Source: Photobacterium sp. Ph5
GTDB lineage: Bacteria > Pseudomonadota > Gammaproteobacteria > Enterobacterales > Vibrionaceae
Assembly (NCBI RefSeq): GCF_022129445.1
Contig: NZ_JADQAQ010000046.1
Span: 1 to 35,303 of the forward strand
Length of the DNA: 35,303 nucleotides
Reading direction: 5' to 3'
Below are positions 27,295 to 35,303 of the stretch, piece by piece (within the stretch, counting starts at the first letter, position 1; the number at the start of each line of letters is the position of its first letter). A model generated the notes under the pieces. That model was not told where the DNA came from, did no database searches, and saw only the letters and a program-made list of their open reading frames with translations. Both the position numbers and the translations under genes were made by a program.

Positions 27295-27315
27295 CAACAT
27301 TCGATAACAAGCATG

Positions 27316-28530
27316 TTATTTTTCGTAGCGAGCAAGCTCTGGCAATTCACCACTCAAACCTAACGCTTTACGCATAAACTCGTCTTTCATACCCGGCGCT
27401 TTATCTGCCACTAACATACCGATATCACGTAATAGTTTTTTAGCTGGATTTGAACCTGAAAACAGATCTTTAAATCCTTGCATCGCAGTGATCATCTTCG
27501 CTGCTTCAGCCTTACGCCAACGTTCATATTGACGTAAATGCGCCTGTTTACCTATATCTTTATCTGCTAACCATAGTGCTTTGAGCTCTTGTGCCAAAGC
27601 CGCTGCATCCAGCAAACCAAGGTTTACTCCCTGTCCTGCCAATGGATGAATAGTATGTGCAGCATCACCGACTAACGCGACCCGTTCACGGACAAAATCA
27701 CGCGCATATCGCATACGCAGTGGAAACGCTTGACGCTCACCTTCTACGCGACATAAACCTAAGCGATTATCAAATGCAGTCGTTAGATGCTGATTAAACA
27801 ACTCATCAGACATATCACATAATTGCTTAGCTTCTTCTGGCGGTACAGACCACACAATAGAGCATAAATTAGGTTCAGATAACGGTAAAAAAGCTAACGG
27901 CCCTTGTGGACGAAAAATCTGTCGTGCCACTTTCATGTGTGGCTCTTGGCTACGAATATTGGCCACAATGGCACTATGACCATAATCCCAATGGGTTAAT
28001 GGAATATCTAGTTGCTGACGTACCCAAGAATTCGCCCCATCAGCACCAATAACCAATTTCGCCGTCAGGTGTTTGCCAGAGGCTAATGTTAACCATGCTT
28101 CTGATTCACCAAAAGCAATGTTTTCACAACGCTCTGGAGCTAATAACGTCACATTACTGAGCTGTTTTATACGATCTAATAAAGCGAGCTGAATGACTCG
28201 ATTTTCAACAATATGCCCCAGATCAGGCTGAGCTAATCGCTCTGCATCAAAATGAATTTGGGCAAAACTATCTTGCTCCCATACGGTCATTTCAGAATAT
28301 GGGCTCATACGACGACTTGCAACCCCTTCCCAGACGCCTAAGCGACGGAAAATACGTTCACTGCCACGGCTTAATGCCGATACACGTAAATCAGGTAATG
28401 ACTGCAATTGAGGATCAGGTAAATGTCCTTCAATAACGGCAACTCGAAGTTCAGTTTCAGCCAATGCTGCAGCTAACGTTAACCCCACCATTCCGCCGCC
28501 AATAATCGCGACATCAACACTTTGCATCAT
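27316..28530 (-). CDS. ubiI: UbiI, 2-octaprenylphenol hydroxylase (VisC)
   Basis: UbiI is an FAD monooxygenase that hydroxylates C5 of the ubiquinone ring precursor. The 404-residue protein has the N-terminal GGGMVGLT dinucleotide motif, the SALSRGSERIFRRLG and RVSALS family blocks, GADGANSWVRQQL, and the C-terminal GDAAHTIHPLAGQGVNLG (Asp289). It lies 2 bases after ubiH, an order shared with E. coli and Vibrio. It and UbiH are paralogues; assignment as UbiI rests on the position and on similarity to VisC. Confidence 0.92.
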   Translation of the reverse strand: MMQSVDVAIIGGGMVGLTLAAALAETELRVAVIEGHLPDPQLQSLPDLRVSALSRGSERIFRRLGVWEGVASRRMSPYSEMTVWEQDSFAQIHFDAERLAQPDLGHIVENRVIQLALLDRIKQLSNVTLLAPERCENIAFGESEAWLTLASGKHLTAKLVIGADGANSWVRQQLDIPLTHWDYGHSAIVANIRSQEPHMKVARQIFRPQGPLAFLPLSEPNLCSIVWSVPPEEAKQLCDMSDELFNQHLTTAFDNRLGLCRVEGERQAFPLRMRYARDFVRERVALVGDAAHTIHPLAGQGVNLGLLDAAALAQELKALWLADKDIGKQAHLRQYERWRKAEAAKMITAMQGFKDLFSGSNPAKKLLRDIGMLVADKAPGMKDEFMRKALGLSGELPELARYEK

Positions 28531-28532
28531 AG

Positions 28533-29720
28533 CTATCGTTCTACCTGTCCCATAGCACGACGCAATAGCGGTGCTTTTAATATGTTTGAAAGATTCATTG
28601 TAGCTAAACCGACATTTCGTCCAGCCGTCAGCAATGGATTATCGTTAGCAAATAAGTTTACCAATCCTGTTGTCATCATAATGGTATTTTGACGATCAGG
28701 CATACGGCGTTTTCGGTAATGCCCTAACACCTCAGGTAAACCTATATCGTTACCTTGTTGATGACCTGAAACGATCTCTTCAGCAAGCGTCATTACATCT
28801 CGAATACCGAGGTTAAACCCTTGTCCTGCGATAGGGTGTAATGTTTGCGCCGCATTACCAATCACTGCAAAACGATGCGATACAAGCGAGTTCGATTGAC
28901 GAAGTAACAGTGGATAACACGAACGTTTACCCGTTTGAATTAACGCACCTAAACGCCACCCAAACGCTTGTTGCAGCTTGGCAAGAAACTCTGCGTCAGA
29001 TAAATCCATGATCACTTGTTGTTGCTCTGGTGGTACACACCACACTAAAGAGCTTCGCCCTTGAGACATCGGCAGCAAAGCAACCGGACCATGTTCTGTG
29101 AAACGTTCAAACGCTTGATTATAATGAGGCTCAGAGGTTGTAATATTGGCAATAATGGCAGTTTGTTCGAAATCATAGTCTGAGCGACCAATCTTCACCA
29201 ACTGACAACAATGAGAAATAGCCCCATCAGCAGCCACCAGCAATGACGCCTGTAAACATTCACCGTTATCAAGCTCAATAGTCGCGCGCTCTACGCTGCG
29301 CTCAATCTGCTTAACACTGGCTGGGCAATATAGATCAACATTTGCTAACTGCTGCAGTTTATGATGAAAAACTTCACCTGCATCAGCGAGTTCAATCACA
29401 TAACCTAGCGCATCAACGGCCTGCTCCTGTGATGAAATACGGACTATGCCCGCATGACCACGATCTGAAACGTGAATATCGTTTATCGGCGTTGCAACAT
29501 CACGCAAGGCTGACCACATACCAATGTTATCCAGTAAGCGTGTCGTGCCATACGATAAAGCGATGCTTCTTGCATCATAACCCGGATGAGTACCAAACTC
29601 AGGCATCACAGCTTCAACCACTGCAATACGTAATGAGTGACGGCTCAATACATCTAATGCGATAGCAAGACTCGCCCCTGCCATTGCACCACCAGCAATT
29701 ACAACATCATAGTGCTTCAC
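28533..29720 (-). CDS. ubiH: UbiH, 2-octaprenyl-6-methoxyphenol hydroxylase
   Basis: UbiH hydroxylates C1 of the ubiquinone ring precursor using FAD and oxygen. The 395-residue protein has AGGAMAGASLAIAL at the N-terminus and DARSIALSYGTTRLL, both UbiH-like. The FAD block VIGNAAQTLHPIAGQGFNLG has Asn289 where UbiI has Asp, as in E. coli UbiH. The start is GTG at 29720 with AGGGA 6 bases upstream. It lies 25 bases after ygfB, with no pepP in between. Confidence 0.93.
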   Translation of the reverse strand: MKHYDVVIAGGAMAGASLAIALDVLSRHSLRIAVVEAVMPEFGTHPGYDARSIALSYGTTRLLDNIGMWSALRDVATPINDIHVSDRGHAGIVRISSQEQAVDALGYVIELADAGEVFHHKLQQLANVDLYCPASVKQIERSVERATIELDNGECLQASLLVAADGAISHCCQLVKIGRSDYDFEQTAIIANITTSEPHYNQAFERFTEHGPVALLPMSQGRSSLVWCVPPEQQQVIMDLSDAEFLAKLQQAFGWRLGALIQTGKRSCYPLLLRQSNSLVSHRFAVIGNAAQTLHPIAGQGFNLGIRDVMTLAEEIVSGHQQGNDIGLPEVLGHYRKRRMPDRQNTIMMTTGLVNLFANDNPLLTAGRNVGLATMNLSNILKAPLLRRAMGQVER

Positions 29721-29745
29721 TATTTATCCCTTCACAAAACAACGT

Positions 29746-30324
29746 TTAGTGTAACGTTGGTTTTTCCTCTGCATCTTCAGCAACCGGACGCTGTCCTAAT
29801 TCAGAATGACAACTCAATACACACATACGAACATGCTCAACAACTTGTTCAAATAAGGCTGCTTGTTCTTCCATATCATCATCTTCATCAATACCTAACT
29901 GAGCGATATCTTGAAGATCAGCTAAAGCTTCAGTGACAGCTTCAGACAATTGGTTCTTTTGGAGATCCATCAGTCCTAAACCAGAAATGAAGCTAGTTAC
30001 CCATTCCGTTAAAGCATCTGCTCGCATCATTAATGGCTCATCATCATCTGGCATCAGTAATGAAAACTCAAAGCCACCACTAAACAGCTCATTCGCTGTT
30101 GTCGTAAACAAAGAACGGATCATTATTTTAGCACCGTCGGTTAATGGCTCACCTTCATTGGCATAATCACTAACAGGTCCAACCCAGCTTTCATCATCAA
30201 TCGCTAAACCACCGCAAATCATGCCACTTAATAAACCATGTAATTCAGCAGGTGCCGCTGCAAGCCCTTGCTCTTTTAAGGCAGATTCAACAGCTTGGTA
30301 TGTCGGTAGGGTTATTTCACTCAT
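29746..30324 (-). CDS. ygfB: YgfB (UPF0149) family protein
   Basis: This 192-residue acidic helical protein belongs to UPF0149. In Pseudomonas a YgfB homologue modulates beta-lactam resistance through AlpA; the role in Vibrionaceae is not settled. It contains ELHGLLSGMICGG near residue 25 and the family's FxxGL and LxDLxxIAQLG segments. It diverges from zapA across 390 bases and is the promoter-proximal gene of ygfB-ubiH-ubiI. Confidence 0.93.
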   Translation of the reverse strand: MSEITLPTYQAVESALKEQGLAAAPAELHGLLSGMICGGLAIDDESWVGPVSDYANEGEPLTDGAKIMIRSLFTTTANELFSGGFEFSLLMPDDDEPLMMRADALTEWVTSFISGLGLMDLQKNQLSEAVTEALADLQDIAQLGIDEDDDMEEQAALFEQVVEHVRMCVLSCHSELGQRPVAEDAEEKPTLH

Positions 30325-30714
30325 GGTTTATTACCTTTATTTTTAGATCAAACAACGAACAAAGCGCTCTATTGTTACTTTCACATTGCTATATCCACTT
30401 CATTTAGATAATTAAAATCAAGCAAACATCAATAATTACATTTTTACTGAATTTCTAAAGCAGAAATAACAATGGGTCAGTAACCGCCTGTGTTATGCTA
30501 ACACTTAAGCTCTGTTCGGCAAATCATAACGCCGAGCATAACGTTCAATAGTTAACCAACCATCAATTTGGTGTGATTAATATCTGTTTAGTTAGAAACT
30601 ATTGAGCACAAAGTGAAGTATAGCCGCTTGCATGTTGTAACCTGTTTTCCTATGATTTGGCGATAAGCAAAAGCGGAATGAATACCCATTAAGCATGGAG
30701 CAAACCGAAGATTT
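30325..30714. other. divergent ygfB/zapA region (390 bases, no gene)
   Basis: The gap holds a good zapA promoter near its right end (30628-30656) and a small perfect inverted repeat GTGTTA-TGC-TAACAC (30491-30505) without a T run. I see nothing else recognisable and no credible ORF. Confidence 0.5.
30628..30656 (+). promoter_or_regulatory. zapA promoter
   Basis: TTGCAT (30628-30633) and TATGAT (30651-30656) are separated by 17 bases, about 58 bases upstream of the zapA ATG. Confidence 0.55.
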
Positions 30715-31017
30715 ATGAGTACTCAGGCTGTAGAAATTCAAGTATTCGGCAGAAACATCAAAGTTAACTGTCCAACTGGTCAAGAGGATGCACTTCGTGC
30801 TGCTGCTTCTGATTTTGACCAACGCTTGAAAGATATGTCAGAGCGCACTAAAGTATCCAATGTAGAGCAACTGTTACTCTTTACAGGGCTTAACATCTGC
30901 AACGAGTTACATGCAGAGCGACTAGAACATAACGGAAATGCTGGAAATTTATCCAACAAGATCAATGCACTAGAAGAAAAACTAGATAAAGCATTGCAAA
31001 ATTATCCAAAGCGTTGA
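30715..31017 (+). CDS. zapA: ZapA, Z-ring associated protein
   Basis: ZapA bundles FtsZ filaments and recruits ZapB to the division ring. The 100-residue protein has the N-terminal beta head (AVEIQVFGRNIKVNCPTG) and a long C-terminal helix with coiled-coil heptads (about 65-95: AERLEHNGNAGNLSNKINALEEKLDKAL). Its place beside 6S RNA and fau is the standard gammaproteobacterial order. The stop codon overlaps the -10 box of the 6S RNA promoter. Confidence 0.95.
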   Translation: MSTQAVEIQVFGRNIKVNCPTGQEDALRAAASDFDQRLKDMSERTKVSNVEQLLLFTGLNICNELHAERLEHNGNAGNLSNKINALEEKLDKALQNYPKR

Positions 31018-31021
31018 TAAT
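30994..31021 (+). promoter_or_regulatory. 6S RNA promoter inside the zapA 3' end
   Basis: TTGCAA (30994-30999) and GATAAT (31016-31021) are separated by 16 bases. The -10 box overlaps the zapA TGA stop. A start about 7 bases on lands at the predicted 5' end of 6S RNA. Confidence 0.55.
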
Positions 31022-31023
31022 GA

Positions 31024-31206
31024 ATTTACCCTGGGGTGTGCGTCAGTGAATGAACGTCCCCGAGCCGATAAGCAAATACCCAGGATCTGCTTTTATTAGC
31101 TATTGAGCATGCTCAGCTCGACTGAGAAGCCTACGGTTAATGTTGCCGATCCACCTTGAACGTCTGGTTCAAGGGCCTTATTTCGCAACGGCACCTTGGG
31201 GAACTC
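31024..31206 (+). ncRNA. ssrS: 6S RNA
   Basis: 6S RNA mimics an open promoter and sequesters sigma-70 RNA polymerase in stationary phase. The sequence between zapA and fau carries the recognisable blocks GTCCCCGAGCCGATA, TGAGCATGCTC, GAGAAGCCT and the CACCTTGAAC hairpin arm seen in E. coli 6S RNA. The ends pair: 31029-31038 with 31192-31201, ten contiguous pairs with G-U. The length of about 183 matches E. coli (184). Both ends are estimated to within a few bases. Co-transcription with fau, as in E. coli, is likely. Confidence 0.92.
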
Positions 31207-31278
31207 TCCTGTTTTACTTCCAATTTCAATAGCATCTTCATACAATTTAGCAAAATCCCCACTCAAGGATTGAGCCAA

Positions 31279-31875
31279 ATGACACCACACTTTGTATCCT
31301 CACGCCAAAAGATCAGACAACAGATCCGTCTACAACGACAACAACTTCTCCCCGAACAACAAACACACGCTAGCCAACAATTACTTAAACAAATCCAGCA
31401 ATGCCAACAATTTATTGCTAGTCAACATATTGCGCTTTATTTGACCAATGACGGTGAGATCAGCACTCAACCCATTATCGACTGGTTATGGCAAAATGAA
31501 AAATCGGTTTACCTACCGGTTTTGCATCCTTTTAGTAAAGGGCACTTGTTATTTCTTCGCTACACCCCTGACACCTCTATGCGTAAAAATCGCTATCAAA
31601 TTTTAGAGCCCACTCTCGATGTGCGAGCAGTAAAACCGGTTAATGAATTGGATGTTATTTGCACCCCACTGGTGGCTTTTGATAAATCAGGTCAACGATT
31701 AGGTATGGGAGGAGGCTACTATGATCGTACTCTTAGCCAATGGCATCAGCATAAACAAGGCCCTTACCCATTAGGATTAGCCCATGATTGCCAACATGTA
31801 GAACAATTGCCAAGCGAACAATGGGATGTACCTTTACCAAAAATTATTACCCCATCGAAGATCCATTGTTGGTAA
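31279..31875 (+). CDS. fau: 5-formyltetrahydrofolate cyclo-ligase (YgfA/Fau)
   Basis: This enzyme converts 5-formyltetrahydrofolate to 5,10-methenyltetrahydrofolate using ATP and thereby recycles folate. The start is ATG at 31279 (198 residues), with AAGGA 9 bases upstream. The frame remains open upstream through 6S RNA, but that part is not coding. The protein shows RQKIRQQIRLQRQQL, the VYLPVL segment and the conserved RLGMGGGYYDRTL catalytic block. It follows ssrS directly, as in E. coli, where the RNA and fau share a transcript. Confidence 0.95.
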   Translation: MTPHFVSSRQKIRQQIRLQRQQLLPEQQTHASQQLLKQIQQCQQFIASQHIALYLTNDGEISTQPIIDWLWQNEKSVYLPVLHPFSKGHLLFLRYTPDTSMRKNRYQILEPTLDVRAVKPVNELDVICTPLVAFDKSGQRLGMGGGYYDRTLSQWHQHKQGPYPLGLAHDCQHVEQLPSEQWDVPLPKIITPSKIHCW

Positions 31876-31996
31876 CAATACCAATGCAACTATCAAATTA
31901 ACATGATTAAGCAATCGTTTACCTTGGTTTCAATAAAAACGAACAATCTAACCAATTGTTATAAATAACCTTATGTTTTTATTTCTTATTTTTCAT

Positions 31997-32016
31997 TGTG
32001 ATAGTTAATAATCACA
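31997..32016. repeat. inverted repeat TGTGAT-N8-ATCACA upstream of rpiA
   Basis: Two perfect 6-bp arms flank AGTTAATA and abut the -35 box of the rpiA promoter. The arms resemble CRP half-sites but the half-site spacing is 10 rather than 6, so a standard CRP site is not supported. Confidence 0.35.
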
Positions 32017-32045
32017 CTGACTAACTATCGCCAATTAGTTATAAT
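32017..32045 (+). promoter_or_regulatory. rpiA promoter
   Basis: CTGACT (32017-32022) and a consensus TATAAT (32040-32045) with 17-base spacing, about 48 bases before the rpiA ATG. Confidence 0.6.
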
Positions 32046-32092
32046 TAGCATCAACGCTTAATCGGCGTATTAGTCATAACGAGGAGAATGGC

Positions 32093-32752
32093 ATGACACA
32101 AGATGAAATGAAAAAAGCAGCAGGTTGGGCGGCACTTGAGTACGTACAGAAAGGAACAATTGTAGGTGTAGGTACTGGCTCTACGGTTAATCACTTCATC
32201 GATGCCTTAGCAACTCGTAAAGAAGAGATTAAAGGCGCAGTTTCAAGCTCTGTGGCTTCCACGGAACGTCTTGAACAACTAGGTATTAAAGTGTTTGATG
32301 CTAACGAAGTGTCTTCTCTTGATATTTATGTTGATGGTGCAGATGAAATCAATGCAGATTACGATATGATTAAAGGTGGTGGTGCTGCGCTTACTCGTGA
32401 AAAAATTGTCGCTGCAATTGCGAACAAATTTATCTGTATCGTAGATGACACCAAACAAGTTGACGTATTAGGTCAATTCCCACTACCTGTTGAAGTGATC
32501 CCTATGGCACGCTCTTTCATTGGTCGAGAGCTAGTTAAGCTTGGTGGCGATCCTGCATACCGCGAAGGCGTTGTGACCGATAACGGTAATATGATCCTTG
32601 ATGTCTATAACATGAAAATCACCGATCCTAAAGCAATGGAAGATAAGATCAACGCCCTACCTGGTGTTGTAACTGTTGGTCTATTTGCTCACCGAGGCGC
32701 TGACGTATTATTGGTTGGCTCACCAGACGGCGTTAAAAAATTCGAAAAATAA
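32093..32752 (+). CDS. rpiA: RpiA, ribose-5-phosphate isomerase A
   Basis: RpiA interconverts ribulose 5-phosphate and ribose 5-phosphate in the pentose phosphate pathway. The 219-residue length is exact for the family. Motifs are [28 protein letters not shown] (active-site Asp and Glu) and [18 protein letters not shown] lies 6 bases before the ATG. It precedes serA but has its own terminator, so the two are separate units. Confidence 0.98.
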   Translation: MTQDEMKKAAGWAALEYVQKGTIVGVGTGSTVNHFIDALATRKEEIKGAVSSSVASTERLEQLGIKVFDANEVSSLDIYVDGADEINADYDMIKGGGAALTREKIVAAIANKFICIVDDTKQVDVLGQFPLPVEVIPMARSFIGRELVKLGGDPAYREGVVTDNGNMILDVYNMKITDPKAMEDKINALPGVVTVGLFAHRGADVLLVGSPDGVKKFEK

Positions 32753-32812
32753 TCGCTTATTACTCGAAATGATAAAACGCTATTGTTTGCGTTATAAATG
32801 TTATTTCCTTTC

Positions 32813-32859
32813 AAAACGGCATAGCTTATTGATTCTAATTCTAGCTTATGCCGTTTTTT
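32813..32859 (+). terminator. rpiA terminator
   Basis: AAAACGGCATA (32813-32823) pairs with TATGCCGTTTT (32847-32857), extended by GCT/AGC inside, and is followed by T residues. Confidence 0.75.
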
Positions 32860-33030
32860 ATTATCTTTTTTGTAATATTCTTACCCATAGTGGCTATTTT
32901 TTGATACTTTATTAAACAGCTATTAGCAAACGTTTAACCATTTCGCTACTGTGGCAGTAAAAAAGACATTTCACCACCTGACATTTCTTTGTTTTACATT
33001 CAGTTAGCTGCGTTTTTAAGGATGAGAACC

Positions 33031-34260
33031 ATGGCCAAAGTTTCACTCAATAAAGATAAAATTAAAATTCTATTATTAGAAGGACTACACCCTTCATCTC
33101 TAGAAGTGCTACAACAAGCAGGCTACACCAATATTGAATACCACAAAGGATCACTTGCTGGTGAAGAGCTACTAGAAGCCGTAAAAGATGCCCACTTCAT
33201 TGGTATTCGCTCTCGTACACAATTGACGCCAGAAGTCTTTGCTGCTGCAAAAAAACTAACCGCCGTAGGTTGTTTCTGTATTGGTACTAACCAAGTTGAT
33301 TTAAACGAAGCAATGCGTCGCGGTATCCCCGTTTTTAACGCACCGTTTTCAAATACCCGCAGTGTTGCTGAGCTTGTATTAGGTGAACTTCTTCTTCTTC
33401 TTCGTGGTATTCCAGAGAAGAACGCAAAAGCACACCGTGGTGAATGGCAAAAATCAGCGGATAATTCATTTGAAGCGCGTGGTAAAACACTGGGGATTAT
33501 CGGCTATGGTCATATTGGTACTCAGCTAGGTATATTGGCTGAAAACTTAGGTATGCGTGTTTGTTTTTACGATATTGAAAGTAAATTAACCTTAGGTAAC
33601 GCAACACAAGTCGCATCGTTAAGTGAGCTGTTAAATAAATCTGATGTGATTTCACTGCACGTACCAGAAACACCTGATACACAAAACATTATGGGTGCTG
33701 AAGAATTTGCACGCATGAAGCCTGGGTCTATTTTTATTAATGCAGCACGCGGTACAGTCGTGGATATTGATGCGCTTTGTAGTGCGTTAGAAAGCAAGCA
33801 TATTGCAGGTGCAGCAATTGATGTATTCCCTGTAGAGCCAAAAACCAATAACGACCCATTTGAATCACCACTTCTACAATTTGATAACGTTATTTTGACG
33901 CCTCACATTGGAGGCTCAACCCAAGAAGCACAAGAGAACATTGGTATTGAAGTGGCTGGTAAACTAGTGAAATACTCAGATAATGGTTCAACGTTATCGG
34001 CGGTTGGTTTCCCAGAGGTATCACTACCTGAACACCGTGGCTGTTCTCGTTTACTTCATATTCATGAAAACCGACCGGGGATCTTAAATCAAATCACCAC
34101 TATCTTTGCATCAGAAGGCATTAACATTGCCGCTCAGTTCTTACAAACAGGGGCTGAAATTGGCTATGTCGTGATTGATGTTGAAACTGAACGTTCAAAA
34201 GAAGCGCTGGCAAAACTGAAAACAATCGAAGGCACGATTCGCGCTCGCATTTTGCACTAA
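33031..34260 (+). CDS. serA: SerA, D-3-phosphoglycerate dehydrogenase
   Basis: SerA oxidises 3-phosphoglycerate to 3-phosphohydroxypyruvate with NAD+, the first step of serine synthesis. The start is ATG at 33031 (409 residues, E. coli 410), with AAGGA 8 bases upstream. The open frame upstream is not family-like. The NAD-binding motif LGIIGYGHIGTQLG lies near 155. Catalytic residues sit in NAARGTVVD (Arg), EPKTNNDPF and LTPHIGGSTQEAQ (His). The C-terminal ACT domain (about 337-409, HENRPGILNQI) is the serine feedback site. Confidence 0.97.
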   Translation: MAKVSLNKDKIKILLLEGLHPSSLEVLQQAGYTNIEYHKGSLAGEELLEAVKDAHFIGIRSRTQLTPEVFAAAKKLTAVGCFCIGTNQVDLNEAMRRGIPVFNAPFSNTRSVAELVLGELLLLLRGIPEKNAKAHRGEWQKSADNSFEARGKTLGIIGYGHIGTQLGILAENLGMRVCFYDIESKLTLGNATQVASLSELLNKSDVISLHVPETPDTQNIMGAEEFARMKPGSIFINAARGTVVDIDALCSALESKHIAGAAIDVFPVEPKTNNDPFESPLLQFDNVILTPHIGGSTQEAQENIGIEVAGKLVKYSDNGSTLSAVGFPEVSLPEHRGCSRLLHIHENRPGILNQITTIFASEGINIAAQFLQTGAEIGYVVIDVETERSKEALAKLKTIEGTIRARILH

Positions 34261-34292
34261 TTGCTAATAATTAATGACCTCAACATGATAGT

Positions 34293-34320
34293 AAAAAGGA
34301 GAGCTGAGGCTCTCCTTTTT
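34293..34320. terminator. bidirectional terminator between serA and yggE
   Basis: A perfect 12-bp stem (34293-34304 with 34309-34320) with a 4-base loop has A5 and T5 at its base. It serves both convergent genes. Confidence 0.9.
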
Positions 34321-34340
34321 ATTTCGTATGCTTAGTCTAA

Positions 34341-35060
34341 TTACTTCGCTAATTTAAATATTACATTTACACTGTCTGAAATCACAATGTTGTTATCACT
34401 GTAGCTTTGATTTACGGCAGCTGAATTTTCATCGCTTGCATACATCATTGGTGCACTTCTCATACCATAAGGCATTGGACGAGCATTAGTGTTGTAATCT
34501 ATCTGCCAAACACCTTCGACTTTATCACCAAAACCTTTCGCTAAGGATGCTGCAACTTCTTTAGCATTCGCTATTGCCGCTTGACGTGCTTCATCTTGAT
34601 ACTTCTTCTGATCCTTTACTTTCAAAGTAATGTTATTAATTTGATTAATACCATCACCTAATGCGTCATCAAGATAAGTGTTTAAATTTTCCAATTTGTA
34701 AACCGTTACAACAACATTACGAGTCGCTTTAAAGCCTGTAAATTCTGGTGCTTTGTCTTTCGGGTAACGGTACTGTGCGGAAAGAGAAATATTTGCACTA
34801 TTAATATTTTTACGCTCAACACCTGCTTTGGTCAAACGCTCTATAAACTTAGTCACCGCTTGATCTGCAGCTTGCTTTGCTTCTGACGCTGTTGGCTTGG
34901 TTGCGACAACATCAACAGAGAATACTGCCATATCAGGCTTCACCACCACTTCACCGCGCCCTGTTGTTTCTAAATGAGGAAATGATAGATCAGCGGCAAC
35001 AGCGCCTGTAGAAATAAGTGCACTGGTACTTAATAATATAGCTAATAGATGTTTTTTCAT
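34341..35060 (-). CDS. yggE: YggE-like periplasmic SIMPL-domain protein
   Basis: This DUF541/SIMPL protein is exported: a signal peptide covers residues 1-23 (MKKHLLAILLSTSALIS, cleavage after AVAA). The ATG at 35060 gives 239 residues with GAGG 7 bases upstream; the upstream in-frame TTG is less likely. It has the ETTGRGEVVVKPDMAVFSVDV start, the GFKATRNVVVTVYKLENLN segment and the ARQAAIANAKEVAASLAKG helix of the family. E. coli YggE is linked to oxidative stress resistance. In E. coli it is also near serA and rpiA. The biochemical activity of the family is not known. Confidence 0.92.
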   Translation of the reverse strand: MKKHLLAILLSTSALISTGAVAADLSFPHLETTGRGEVVVKPDMAVFSVDVVATKPTASEAKQAADQAVTKFIERLTKAGVERKNINSANISLSAQYRYPKDKAPEFTGFKATRNVVVTVYKLENLNTYLDDALGDGINQINNITLKVKDQKKYQDEARQAAIANAKEVAASLAKGFGDKVEGVWQIDYNTNARPMPYGMRSAPMMYASDENSAAVNQSYSDNNIVISDSVNVIFKLAK

Positions 35061-35230
35061 TATCAATCCTCGCTAACAAAGAGTTATTTTTATTTATCGT
35101 AGTCGTGAGATAAATAATCTATGTAGCTTTGACCACAAAAAAATGAAATCTATCCCCTATTACATCATTTATTTTGAACATTGTTCCTTTATGGCTAATT
35201 AATCACTATTTCGATGTTTTATTGATAAAA

Positions 35231-35256
35231 AAATGGGGCCTATTAGGCCTAATGCC
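35231..35256 (-). terminator. possible terminator of a minus-strand gene beyond the right edge
   Basis: On the minus strand, a short GGCCT-AAT-AGGCC stem (35250-35238) is followed by CCATTTTTTT. It could terminate a gene to the right. The stem has only 5 strong pairs, so the call is weak. A perfect palindrome ATTAGGCCTAAT (35242-35253) overlaps it. Confidence 0.35.
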
Positions 35257-35285
35257 GATCAGTTAAGACAAAAATGATCAGTTGA
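35257..35285 (+). repeat. short direct repeat GATCAGTT
   Basis: GATCAGTTAA (35257-35266) and GATCAGTTGA (35276-35285) share nine of ten bases at a 19-base interval, at the very edge of the window. No function is evident. Confidence 0.25.
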
Positions 35286-35303
35286 ACGATCCTATAGATG
35301 TGT

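Noticed and set aside
27130..27315. Glycine riboswitch upstream of gcvH
   Set aside because: The tandem aptamer core sequences are not present; the gap holds the ubiI terminator and little else.
30592..30822. Minus-strand 76-codon ORF overlapping the zapA start
   Set aside because: It runs antisense over the zapA promoter and start, has no family features and no plausible ribosome-binding site.
31156..31278. Upstream extension of the fau frame
   Set aside because: This part lies in 6S RNA and its spacer; the family N-terminus begins at 31279 with a good ribosome-binding site.
31997..32016. CRP site before rpiA
   Set aside because: Half-sites TGTGA and TCACA are separated by 10 bases, whereas CRP needs 6.
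1..35303. CRISPR arrays, insertion sequences, prophage, tRNA or rRNA genes
   Set aside because: No regularly spaced repeats, transposase or integrase ORFs, or tRNA/rRNA signatures were seen on reading through.

Overview
The window looks like a core chromosomal segment of a Vibrionaceae bacterium, most likely Photobacterium. The grounds are AT-rich gammaproteobacterial sequence, proteins very close to Vibrio/E. coli orthologues, and gene blocks in the order found in that group. I see no transposase, integrase, phage gene, CRISPR array, rRNA or tRNA. The genus is an inference; the family-level placement is firmer.

Layout. Positions 1-83 hold the start of an unrecognised minus-strand ORF. Next come relA and rlmD (minus) and divergent barA (plus). 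A long minus-strand block then runs, in transcription order, rpoE-rseA-rseB-rseC, lepA-lepB, rnc-era-recO-pdxJ-acpS (16011 down to 6927). nadB diverges from rpoE. A chemoreceptor gene and the sdhE-ygfX pair (minus) follow, then ygfZ plus a YbaK-type deacylase gene (plus), a patatin-like gene (minus) facing away from a LysR regulator (plus), and a three-gene minus cluster: UPF0251 regulator, NifX-like metallocluster protein, NqrM-like Cys-rich membrane protein. Then come ytfK (plus, behind a Pho box), a lone gcvH, ubiI, ubiH and ygfB (minus), zapA, 6S RNA (ssrS), fau, rpiA and serA (plus), and a periplasmic SIMPL protein gene (yggE, minus).

Together the genes cover global stress control (RelA, YtfK, BarA, sigma-E with RseABC, 6S RNA), translation and RNA maturation (LepA, Era, RNase III, RlmD), protein export (LepB), cofactor synthesis (PdxJ, AcpS, NadB, UbiI/UbiH, Fau) and metal/flavin protein assembly (SdhE, YgfZ, NqrM-like, NifX-like). 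Most adjacent genes that meet at one stop are tightly spaced or overlap by ATGA/TAATG, and most convergent ends share a bidirectional terminator hairpin.

The region is largely ordinary housekeeping DNA. The points most worth a second look are the UPF0251/NifX/NqrM-like cluster, the well-placed Pho box in front of ytfK (phosphate signal to stringent response), a compact GC-rich mini-ORF/hairpin in the 440-base gap beside it, a 6S RNA promoter overlapping the zapA stop codon, a sigma-E autoregulatory promoter without an rseD leader ORF, and the absence of pepP between ubiH and ygfB.
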